Origin: Polaromonas sp.
Lineage (GTDB): Bacteria; Pseudomonadota; Gammaproteobacteria; Burkholderiales; Burkholderiaceae_C
NCBI RefSeq assembly: GCF_029945685.1
Contig: NZ_JAQSDA010000025.1
Span: forward strand, 310,001 to 374,000
DNA length: 64,000 nt
Direction of reading: 5' to 3'
The notes under the pieces are model-generated. The model did not search any database. It saw nothing but the letters and a program-made list of their open reading frames with translations, and was not told where the DNA came from. Below, piece after piece: positions 11,453-18,379 of this stretch (position 1 is its first letter; every line of letters starts with the position of its first letter). Made by a program: the position numbers and the translations under genes.

Positions 11453-11518
11453 AACAAGCGCCGCCACAAACGCAGGAATCTGATAGCCGCCACTGGCCCG
11501 CGCAGCCAGACTGCGTGG

Positions 11519-12400
11519 ATGAACCGCAACCTCGCTGTCGGCCTGCTGGCCGCACTTGCCGCCGCCCTGATCGGCAGCGGCTGGCAAATCGCCTCGCGCC
11601 ACGGCGTGACCACCACCCTTGGGCCGCTGGAAATAGCCGTGCTGCGTTACGGCGTGCCGGCCGTTGTGCTGTTGCCGCTGCTGCTCCAAACGGGTTTGTT
11701 GCCCCAAGGTCTGCCGCGCCGCCGGCTCGGTGTGCTGGTACTGGGCGGCGGTTTGCCCTTCGGCCTGCTGGTGCTGGCCGGGGCGCAATGGGCGCCGGCC
11801 GCGCACATGGGTGTGTTCATGGCCGGCAGCGTGCCGCTGTTCACCGCGCTGGGCGCGCGGCTGGTGCAGGGCGAGCGCATCACCGGCCTGTGCCTGGCGG
11901 GCCTGCTGTTGATCGGTGCTGGCATGGCGATGTTCGGCGCCAGCAGCCTGGCCGATGCGGCGCAAACGTGGCGCGGCGACTTGCTGTTCATCCTGGCCGC
12001 GGTGGTGTGGGCGCTCTACACACTGGCGTTTCGCGGCAGCGGCCTCACGCCGTGGCAAGGGGCGGCGGTCATCAATACCTGGTCGAGCTTGTTGCTGCTG
12101 CCTGTGCTGCTGGCCTTCGGTGCGCCGCGCCTGTTGACCGCGCCATGGGTTGACGTTGCCTGGCAGGCGCTGGGGCAGGGTGTCATCGCTGGCCTGCTGG
12201 GGCTGGTGACCTACATGATCGCCATTGCGCGGCTGGGCGCGGCGCACGCCTCGTTGTCCGCCGCGCTGGTGCCGATCAGCACTGCTCTCGGCGCGGCTTG
12301 GTTGCTGGGTGAGCCACTCGGTGTGAGTACGCTGGCGGCGAGTGCGCTGGTGGCGGGTGGTGTGGCGCTGGCCGGCGGTGCATGGGGACGGCGTGTCTGA
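11519..12400 (+). CDS. EamA-family (DMT) exporter
   Basis: A 293-aa inner-membrane protein with about ten hydrophobic segments forming two EamA repeats, as in RhaT/YdcZ-type metabolite exporters. The second repeat (from about residue 150) ends with VALAGGAWGRRV. Starts at ATG 11519, 66 bp after the AraC gene, without a strong ribosome-binding site. Its last ~100 codons and the 190 bp that follow are duplicated at 14577-15062, where they form a remnant. Substrate unknown. Confidence 0.85.
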   Translation: MNRNLAVGLLAALAAALIGSGWQIASRHGVTTTLGPLEIAVLRYGVPAVVLLPLLLQTGLLPQGLPRRRLGVLVLGGGLPFGLLVLAGAQWAPAAHMGVFMAGSVPLFTALGARLVQGERITGLCLAGLLLIGAGMAMFGASSLADAAQTWRGDLLFILAAVVWALYTLAFRGSGLTPWQGAAVINTWSSLLLLPVLLAFGAPRLLTAPWVDVAWQALGQGVIAGLLGLVTYMIAIARLGAAHASLSAALVPISTALGAAWLLGEPLGVSTLAASALVAGGVALAGGAWGRRV

Positions 12401-12596
12401 GGCACGTTTACCCGGACGGTCATTACAATTTCATTCTTTGGGGTTTGTGGTTCCATTTAATTGTGCGGGATAGACAACAGATGTACGGAAACAGAATCGT
12501 GACAAGTACTTACGCTGCCGGTCTACCAGATGAATCCGCAGTCGCCGAGCTATACCGCAGGTTTTGCGGCCTACATCACGTTAGACATCACAAACT
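12097..12596 (+). repeat. Direct repeat, copy A (EamA 3' end plus downstream)
   Basis: About 500 bp that recurs at 14577-15065, by eye roughly 85-90% alike. It spans the last third of the EamA gene, a shared non-coding part (GGTCATTACAATTTCATTCT, GTGGTTCCATTTAATTGTGC) and stops at GTTAGA (12590-12595 here). The two copies diverge completely right after GTTAGA. Confidence 0.8.
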
Positions 12597-12614
12597 CTCG
12601 CGCGAAAGCTCCAC

Positions 12615-12936
12615 ATGACTTTTGACCTGCCATCTGGTTGATCGCGACCTCGACCTCAGTGCACTGGATGCCCAATTCAAGAACGATGAAATGGGCGCCA
12701 GCGCCTACGACCCGCGCGTCATGCTCAAGATCGTTTTCAGCGCGGTCGCGCTTGTGTATCTCAACTCCGTCGCCTGGCACACCAGCCTCGCCTTCGCCTT
12801 TTCGCAAAAGGCAGTCCAACGCGCCTATCTGCGCAACTTCGCCCGCCTGACCAAGGTGTCAGGGGCGGTCGTCGGTGCCTTTGGCATGCGGCTGATCGTG
12901 GGAACCCTGCAGGAACTGCGCACCCGCATGCCGTGA
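12615..12936 (+). pseudogene. Chimeric remnant: transposase N-terminal piece joined to LysE C-terminal piece
   Basis: ATG 12615 opens a typical IS transposase start (MTFDLPSG) that stops at once; a shifted frame from 12622 continues with transposase-like sequence (DLDLSALDAQFKNDEMGASA). After about residue 38 the same ORF turns into what looks like the C-terminal end of a LysE/RhtB exporter (VAWHTSLAFAFSQKAVQRAY, then LTKVSGAVVGAFGMRLI). Neither part is complete. IS1182/IS5-type assignment of the first part and LysE assignment of the second rest on motif resemblance only. It marks a deletion junction in the mosaic region. Confidence 0.6.
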
Positions 12937-13040
12937 CACGCAGGCTGACCACCCAGCGGGATGGCGTGCGCTTTGTTGGCGCCCTTCGCCTTGGAGCAGA
13001 GTCCGGCTACGATGCTGTGCAGCACCTCCAAGGAGAAACC

Positions 13041-14570
13041 ATGCGTCAGCCTGCCAAACTCTGGCCTGCCTTTATCACCGCCACTGCGCTCTGCATGCCG
13101 TTGGGCGCGCAAACTCATTCAGGGCCATGGCCTACCCAGCAATGGGCAACGGCCACACCGGAAGAGCAGGGCATGGACTCGCGTGGGCTCGCGGCGCTGG
13201 TGGACTTTGGTGCCGCCAACGAGATGGACAGCCTGGTGGTCACGCGGCATGGCCGCCTGGTGGCCGAGGCTTACTACGCGCCTTTCAAACCGGGCATGCG
13301 GCACCGGCTCAATTCGGCCACCAAAGGCGTGGTGGCAACGCTGACGGGCATCGCCATCCAGCAGGGCAAGCTGGCCGGCACCGAGCGCCCGGTGCTGGAA
13401 TTTTTTGCAGACCGCACCGTCGCCCATGTGGACGACCGGAAGAAGGCGATGACGCTGCAACACCTGCTCGACATGACCTCCGGCCTGGACTGGAAGGAGC
13501 CGCTGACGGACCAACGGCCGGACTCCCTGTTCGAGATGCTGCGCAGCCCGAACTGGGTGCAGTTTGTGCTGGACCGTCCGATGGCGCAGGCGCCGGGCGC
13601 GGCCTTCAACTACAGCAGCGGCAATTCACAATTGCTGACCGCCATTCTGGCGCGCCAGACCGGCATGGCCGTGCCCGATTTCGCGGCGCAGCAGCTGTTC
13701 CGGCCGCTGGGTATTTCGGGTGAGCAGTGGCGAAAGGACCCGCAGGGAGTCGCCACCGGCGGGTTTGGCTTGTACCTGCAGACGCGCGACATGGCCAAGC
13801 TCGGTTACCTGTACCTGCACGGCGGCGAGTGGGAGGGAAAACAGATCGTCCCGCGCAGCTGGGTGGACCGGGTCTACCAGGCCATGGTGCCGATGATGCT
13901 TTCTGCCACCACAGACCTGCGTTATGGCGACCAGTGGTGGACCCTTCCCGCGCGCAAGGCCTACATGGCCGTGGGTTACCACCGGCAGATCATTCTGGTG
14001 CTGCCGCAGAGCGGTGTGGTCCTTGCGTTGACCGGCCGGAAAAACTACCCCCTCGACCAGATGCTGGACCTGGTGGACGCAGCCGTGAAATCAGACAAGG
14101 CCCTGGCTCCCAACCCGGACGGCGTGGCCCTGCTGGCACAGCGTGCCAAAGAGGTGGCCAGCGAGAAACCGCAGGCTGCAGCCGCACCTCCCCTGGCCCA
14201 GGCCATTTCAGGCAAGACCTACCGCCTGGCCCCCAACAACCTGGGCGTCAGGGATTTCACGCTGCACCTGGGGGGCTCGCCGTCGTATGAGATCGTCAGC
14301 TTCGTGGCACGCGGCAGCAGCGACACGAAGAAGGTGTCGCTGCCGCTCGGGCTGAACGGACAGTTCGCGCCGGCCGGCGCCACCGACGGCGCCGTCTTCG
14401 TCAGCAAGGCCAGCTGGACCGACCTCGACACCCTGAGCGTGCTGGTGCGTCAACCCGAGGAAGCCGAGACGGTGCGTTACGTTCTGAAGTTCACCGGCAA
14501 CAAGGTGGCTCTCACCCATGTCAACGCGTTTGGCTTTCAGCAAAACCTGACCGGTGAAACCAGCGACTGA
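13041..14570 (+). CDS. Exported serine hydrolase, beta-lactamase (class C)/esterase family
   Basis: A 509-aa protein starting at ATG 13041 with AAGGAG 8 nt upstream and a signal peptide (residues 1-23, ending LGAQ). The nucleophile motif is SxxK at S92-K95 (NSATKG). The second motif is YSSGNS in place of the usual YxN, and the third region reads VGYHRQ rather than HxG, so this is more likely an esterase or peptidase of the family than a true beta-lactamase. Residues ~390-509 form an extra C-terminal beta-rich region. It sits between the two EamA repeat copies, which suggests it came with a rearrangement. Confidence 0.8.
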   Translation: MRQPAKLWPAFITATALCMPLGAQTHSGPWPTQQWATATPEEQGMDSRGLAALVDFGAANEMDSLVVTRHGRLVAEAYYAPFKPGMRHRLNSATKGVVATLTGIAIQQGKLAGTERPVLEFFADRTVAHVDDRKKAMTLQHLLDMTSGLDWKEPLTDQRPDSLFEMLRSPNWVQFVLDRPMAQAPGAAFNYSSGNSQLLTAILARQTGMAVPDFAAQQLFRPLGISGEQWRKDPQGVATGGFGLYLQTRDMAKLGYLYLHGGEWEGKQIVPRSWVDRVYQAMVPMMLSATTDLRYGDQWWTLPARKAYMAVGYHRQIILVLPQSGVVLALTGRKNYPLDQMLDLVDAAVKSDKALAPNPDGVALLAQRAKEVASEKPQAAAAPPLAQAISGKTYRLAPNNLGVRDFTLHLGGSPSYEIVSFVARGSSDTKKVSLPLGLNGQFAPAGATDGAVFVSKASWTDLDTLSVLVRQPEEAETVRYVLKFTGNKVALTHVNAFGFQQNLTGETSD

Positions 14571-14576
14571 CAGGGC

Positions 14577-14878
14577 TGCCGGTGCTGCTGGGGGTGGGTG
14601 CACCGCGCCTGCTGAGCGCGCCCTGGACCGACGTGGCCTGGCAGGCGCTGGGGCAGGGCGCAGTCGCCGACCTGCTGGGGTTGGCGACCTACATGATGGC
14701 CATTGCAAAGTTGGGCGCGGCGCGGGCCTCGCTGTCGGCGGCCCTGGTGCCGCTCCTGACGGCCGTGGGCGCTGCCTGGCTGCTGGGCGAGCCACTGGGT
14801 GCCAGCACGCTGGCTGCCAGTGCCCTGGTGGCTGGCGGCGTGGCGCTGGCCGGCGGTGCATGGGGACGGCGTGCCTGA
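14577..14878 (+). pseudogene. EamA exporter remnant (C-terminal third only)
   Basis: Encodes about 98 residues closely matching the end of the EamA protein at 11519-12400 (same VALAGGAWGRR end), with no upstream two thirds. It begins 7 bp after the serine hydrolase stop. Probably the tail of a second EamA gene cut by the insertion or deletion that brought in the hydrolase block. Confidence 0.75.
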
Positions 14879-15065
14879 GGCACGTTTACCCGGACGGTCA
14901 TTACAATTTCATTCTGTGGGGTTTGTGGTTCCATTTAATTGTGCGGGGTAAACAACAGATGTCTGAAAACCGAACTGCGACAAGCACTTGCGCTGCCGGG
15001 TGTCCCAGATTAATCAACAGCCGCCAAGTTATGCAGCAGGTTTTACGGTCTAAATGACGTTAGAG
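14577..15065 (+). repeat. Direct repeat, copy B
   Basis: Partner of 12097-12596. It keeps the non-coding part after the EamA end and finishes at GTTAGA (15059-15064), 5 bp before the next gene start. The shared 3' boundary at GTTAGA in both copies matches the crossover end of an integron-type site, though the upstream half of such a site is not clear here. Confidence 0.75.
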
Positions 15066-15069
15066 CGCA

Positions 15070-15348
15070 ATGTCCGCTTGGTTGCTCCTCGTTTTCACCT
15101 GCGCCTGCGCGGCGCTGGCAATAGACGCCTTCCGAATGCGTGAGCCATTGCGTGAGACACCGTGGCGCTTCTGGCCGACGGAATGGAAAAAGGGCCAAGG
15201 CCACCTTACCCTCGCGCAACAGGACGAACTGCAACGCCAATCCAGCGTGCGTCATTGGTCATTTCTTGGTTTGGGCTGGTTGGCGTGGTGTTTCTCCCTA
15301 ATGACTGTTCTCCTTGCGGTTCTCACGGTGAGAGCCTTCGCGTCATGA
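15070..15348 (+). CDS. Small two-helix membrane protein (cassette-like)
   Basis: A 92-aa protein with hydrophobic segments at residues ~3-19 (SAWLLLVFTCACAALAI) and ~66-88 (LGWLAWCFSLMTVLLAVLTV), joined by a polar loop rich in Trp and charged residues. Family not recognised. It starts 11 bp after GTTAGA and is followed by an attC-like site, the arrangement of an integron gene cassette. No strong ribosome-binding site. Confidence 0.55.
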   Translation: MSAWLLLVFTCACAALAIDAFRMREPLRETPWRFWPTEWKKGQGHLTLAQQDELQRQSSVRHWSFLGLGWLAWCFSLMTVLLAVLTVRAFAS

Positions 15349-15373
15349 GGGACCGGCAGCCTCTCGTGGAGCG

Positions 15374-15463
15374 CTCTAACAGGTTGTTCGACACGGACGC
15401 ACACTTGCTTTCGTGCGCTTCGCTCACGCGCCTCATGTGCGCCGGTCAACGCCGACGTTAAGC
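15374..15463 (+). repeat. attC-like recombination site
   Basis: About 90 bp from CTCTAAC (15374-15380) to GTTAAGC (15457-15463). The right end fits the GTTRRRY core; the left end fits YYYAAC but not the first base of RYYYAAC. The arms are imperfectly complementary (GTTCGACACGGACGC against GCGCCGGTCAACGCCGAC) with a long, partly paired middle, as in attC hairpins. The next gene starts 8 bp later, as usual in cassettes. Confidence 0.55.
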
Positions 15464-15470
15464 ATCAACT

Positions 15471-15704
15471 ATGGATAAGAGCATCTCAATCGAATCACCA
15501 CGACCCCCCGACGGTTTGCCGATGTATCGGCTGCTCACGGGACCAGACGACGCTGCTTTCTGCCGCCGTGTCAGCGAAGCCATTGCTTTGGGATACAAGC
15601 TCTACGGATCGCCCTCAGCAACTTTCGACGGAAAAACTGTCATCGTTGCGCAAGCCCTTGTTTGGCCGTCCGTCCAAACTGCAATAGCGCACTCGCAATC
15701 GTGA
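15471..15704 (+). CDS. DUF1737 protein (cassette-like)
   Basis: A 77-aa protein; the core (YRLLTGPDDAAFCRRVSEAI, GYKLYGSPS, VIVAQALVW) matches DUF1737, a small domain often found in integron cassettes and mobile regions. Function unknown. The ATG lies 8 bp after the attC-like core GTTAAGC, so the transcript leader is nearly absent. Confidence 0.7.
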   Translation: MDKSISIESPRPPDGLPMYRLLTGPDDAAFCRRVSEAIALGYKLYGSPSATFDGKTVIVAQALVWPSVQTAIAHSQS

Positions 15705-15822
15705 TCGAGTTCACAGCTCGTTCTGGTCGCTTGATGTTGAACAGCCAACGCGGTCCCGCAACTCAAGGCTTCGACTTCGGCGCGTATGTTGTGGTCCTGT
15801 TGCCTTTAACCTCGGGCATCGC

Positions 15823-16383
15823 ATGACTGAGACTTCCGAAATTGATCGCGTCGTCTTCCACGAAGTCACCGCCGACAGGTGGCCTGACTTCGAGAGGCTT
15901 TTCGAATGTCGAGGCGGCCCAAAGGCTTGTTGGTGTATGGTCTGGCGCGCCACGCCAGAGGAAGCAAAGCACACGGATGGCGTAAGCCGCAAAGCCGCCA
16001 TGGCCAAACGTATCGCTGCCGGAACGATGGTCGGGTTGCTTGGCTATCTTGATGAAGAGCCCGTCGCGTGGTGCTCCGTGGCACCACGATCGACCTATCG
16101 TCGGCTCGTTGATGATGGCAGCCTCGACGAAGGTATTTGGTCAATCGCTTGCTTCTTCGTTGTTCGCAGACTGCGCGGTCAAGGTATTACTCAGCGAATC
16201 ATTGCCGCAGCTACCGACTTTGCCAGGTCCAGAGGCGCGTCGATTGTGGAGGCTTATCCGGTCGATCCAGAGTCTCCGAGCTATCGGTTCATGGGTTTCG
16301 TTCCCACATTCGAAGCCGCAGGGTTTTGCGAGGTGGGGCGCGCCGGTACTCGGCGACATGTTTTTCAGCTGAGGCTTGCGTGA
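15823..16383 (+). CDS. GNAT-family N-acetyltransferase (cassette-like)
   Basis: A 186-aa acetyl-CoA-dependent acetyltransferase. The acetyl-CoA-binding motif A is at VVRRLRGQGITQRII, followed by an alpha helix (AAATDFARSRGASI) and the C-terminal GFVPTFEAAGF strand. The N-terminus (EVTADRWPDFERLFE, KACWCMVWR) resembles a branch of uncharacterised GNATs. Substrate unknown. It is followed 10 bp later by a second attC-like site, which strengthens the reading of this stretch as a decayed cassette array. Confidence 0.8.
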   Translation: MTETSEIDRVVFHEVTADRWPDFERLFECRGGPKACWCMVWRATPEEAKHTDGVSRKAAMAKRIAAGTMVGLLGYLDEEPVAWCSVAPRSTYRRLVDDGSLDEGIWSIACFFVVRRLRGQGITQRIIAAATDFARSRGASIVEAYPVDPESPSYRFMGFVPTFEAAGFCEVGRAGTRRHVFQLRLA

Positions 16384-16393
16384 GTGAAGCGGT

Positions 16394-16460
16394 GCCCAAC
16401 CCTACAGTCAAACGGACCTGCGCGAAAAGCCGCACAGGCCGCTCTCTTTAAACGCAAGTC
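16394..16460 (+). repeat. Degenerate attC-like site
   Basis: Starts with GCCCAAC (16394-16400, exact RYYYAAC) followed by AGTCAAACGGACC, and a central hairpin CCTGCGCG-aaaag-CCGCACAGG. The left-arm partner CCGCTCTCTTTAAACG is present but the final core reads GCAAGTC instead of GTTRRRY. The central part is like attC sites of Xanthomonas/Pseudomonas-type chromosomal integrons as I remember them. Confidence 0.6.
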
Positions 16461-16463
16461 GTC

Positions 16464-17018
16464 ATGAACCTCCTCGCCATCTCTGGGAGCCTCAGGGCTG
16501 CCTCGATCAATTCGGCCTTCTGCCGAGTTGTCGCCCGGCTTGCTCCGGCGTCACTCCCGGTCACGGTGTTCTCCGGGCTCGGTGAACTCCCTCTCTTCAA
16601 TCCAGACCTGGAATCCAGCCTGCCGCGCTCAGTGCAGGAGTTCCGCACCATCGTCGGCCGCGCAGACGCACTCCTCATCGCAAGCCCGGAGTACGCCCAT
16701 GGCATTTCGGGTGTCATGAAGAACGCACTCGACTGGCTCGTCAGCTACGAAGGTACTGTTCACAAGCCAGTTGCGCTCATCAACACGTCACCTCGCGCGC
16801 GGCATGCCTATCAGTCCTTGCGCGAGATCTTGCAGACCATGTCGGCCAGCATCATTGACGAGGCATCGATCTCGCTTCCGTTGCTGGGCTCCTGCACAAC
16901 TGAAGATGCCATGCTCTCCGCGCCTGAGGTGCACCGCTCTGCTCAAGCAGCTCTCGCGGCAATTGTTGCGCACCTGGCCGGCTCAAGCCCCAAAGGCCCA
17001 ACATTCCCGTTGGCATAG
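16464..17018 (+). CDS. NAD(P)H-dependent FMN reductase (flavodoxin-like fold)
   Basis: A 184-aa oxidoreductase of the ChrR/YieF/ArsH-like superfamily, which passes electrons from NAD(P)H through FMN to quinones, metals or azo compounds. FMN-binding features are GSLRAASIN near the N-terminus and SPEYAHGISGVMKNALDW at residues ~74-91. Cytoplasmic. Begins 4 bp after the degenerate attC-like site. The true substrate cannot be told. Confidence 0.85.
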   Translation: MNLLAISGSLRAASINSAFCRVVARLAPASLPVTVFSGLGELPLFNPDLESSLPRSVQEFRTIVGRADALLIASPEYAHGISGVMKNALDWLVSYEGTVHKPVALINTSPRARHAYQSLREILQTMSASIIDEASISLPLLGSCTTEDAMLSAPEVHRSAQAALAAIVAHLAGSSPKGPTFPLA

Positions 17019-17184
17019 AGCGCCGGCGCAGAGATGACGCCTGACCCTTCGTATACGGACTCCCCCACAAAGGCAGGGAACTGACCGATCGTTTTGTGCC
17101 AGCCGGTTCTCGCCGCATGGATTCAGGGCCAGGCCCAGGATGACGCGCGGAGGAGGGCGGGACGGGGTTTGCTTACTTCTGAAT
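17019..17184. other. Non-coding gap, nothing recognised
   Basis: About 165 bp between the FMN reductase and repeat copy 3. No attC-like site, hairpin or ORF stands out, so the cassette-like stretch appears to end here. Confidence 0.4.
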
Positions 17185-17239
17185 AAAATCAGCCGTCAGC
17201 CCTTATTCGACGGGCGCGACCAGCTATTAAATAAGTAGC
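17185..17239 (-). repeat. Dispersed ~55-bp repeat, copy 3
   Basis: Plus strand: AAAATCAGCCGTCAGCCCTT, 17 variable bases, then AGCTATTAAATAAGTAGC. Well preserved; lies before the acyltransferase. Confidence 0.85.
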
Positions 17240-17297
17240 ATTCCGGTGCATTCCAGTAACGCCGTTGCGCTGCCTTTGACCTTCCACAAGGCCGGGC

Positions 17298-18230
17298 ATG
17301 TCCGGGCGCGCAACAATTCAGGTTTTTGAACTGCCCATGCTCGGATTTCTGCCTTCCTTTCTCCGCGGTGTGATTGCGCTGCTTCTGCTGGTCATCAACA
17401 CGCTGTTCTGGTGCACGCTGCTGTTTGCCGCGTCGCTGGTCAAGCTGGTGCTGCCTTTCAAGGCGGTGCGTGTGCGCATCGACCCCTTGCTCAACGCGAT
17501 TGCCACCGCCTGGATCGCCTGCAACAGTGGCTGGATGCGGCTGACGCAAGCTACCCGCTGGGACGTGGCCGGTGTGGACGCGCTGCGTTACGAAGGCTGG
17601 TACCTGGTCAATGCCAACCACCAGTCCTGGGTGGACATCTTTGTGCTGCAGCATGTGCTGAACCGGCGCATTCCCATGCTGAAGTTTTTCCTCAAACAGG
17701 AACTGATCTGGGTGCCGGTCATCGGCCTGGCCTGGTGGGCGCTGGACTTTCCCTTCATGAAGCGCCACACCAAGGCCGACCTGCGCAAACACCCCGAGCG
17801 GCGCCTGCAGGACCGCGAGGCCACCAAACGTGCCTGCGAGAAATTTGCGCTGGTACCCACCAGCGTGATGAACTTCGCCGAGGGCACACGTTTCACGCGC
17901 GCCAAACACGCGTCGCAGGCCTCGCCCTACCGGCATCTGCTCAAGCCCAAGGCCGGCGCGCTGGCGCTGGCGGTCAACGCCATGGGCGAAAAATTCCACT
18001 CGCTGATTGACGTGACCATCGTCTACCCGGCCGGTGCGCCGTCCTTCTGGCAGTTTCTCTGCGGCCAGGCGCCCCGCATCATCGTGCACGTCCAGCAGTT
18101 GCCGATTCCCCCCGAGTTCAGCGAGGGGGACTACGCCGCCGACGCGGAGTTTCGCATGCGTTTCCAGCAATGGCTTGCCGACCTGTGGGAGCGCAAGGAC
18201 CAGCAGATCAGCCTGCTGCTGCAGCGCTGA
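17298..18230 (+). CDS. 1-acyl-glycerol-phosphate-type acyltransferase (YihG/PlsC family)
   Basis: A 310-aa inner-membrane acyltransferase with an N-terminal hydrophobic segment (residues ~24-50). The catalytic HX4D box is H108-D113 (NHQSWVD) and the third motif is NFAEGTR. Length and motif set fit the YihG/PSLT-like acyltransferases that modify lysophospholipid. ATG 17298 has AAGG upstream; ATG 17337 (MLGFLPSF) would fit family N-termini and is a good alternative. Stands alone between two dispersed repeats. Confidence 0.85.
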   Translation: MSGRATIQVFELPMLGFLPSFLRGVIALLLLVINTLFWCTLLFAASLVKLVLPFKAVRVRIDPLLNAIATAWIACNSGWMRLTQATRWDVAGVDALRYEGWYLVNANHQSWVDIFVLQHVLNRRIPMLKFFLKQELIWVPVIGLAWWALDFPFMKRHTKADLRKHPERRLQDREATKRACEKFALVPTSVMNFAEGTRFTRAKHASQASPYRHLLKPKAGALALAVNAMGEKFHSLIDVTIVYPAGAPSFWQFLCGQAPRIIVHVQQLPIPPEFSEGDYAADAEFRMRFQQWLADLWERKDQQISLLLQR

Positions 18231-18259
18231 ACTTTCCGGATGGGCAACAAGAATGCAAG

Positions 18260-18315
18260 AAAAACAGGCCTTTGGCCCTTGTCGGTCGTGCGCTGGCAGC
18301 TATAAATTCAGTAGC
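18260..18315 (-). repeat. Dispersed ~55-bp repeat, copy 4
   Basis: Plus strand: AAAAACAGGCCTTTGGCCCTT, spacer, then AGCTATAAATTCAGTAGC. Lies between the convergent acyltransferase and histidine kinase genes, where it may act as a 3'-end hairpin. Confidence 0.8.
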
Positions 18316-18379
18316 AACCGGCAGCCGGAAACCGGAAACAGCCATGAACTCCACCCAGCCCTGGCGCGGGCCTTGGGGT

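Noticed and set aside
13041..14570. True class C beta-lactamase (antibiotic resistance gene)
   Set aside because: SxxK is present but the YxN and HxG/KTG motifs are altered, and the protein is longer than AmpC, so an esterase or peptidase role is more likely.
15705..15822. Third attC site between DUF1737 and the GNAT gene
   Set aside because: I looked for RYYYAAC and GTTRRRY ends with complementary arms and found only partial matches (GCCAAC, TTTAAC), so I do not call it.
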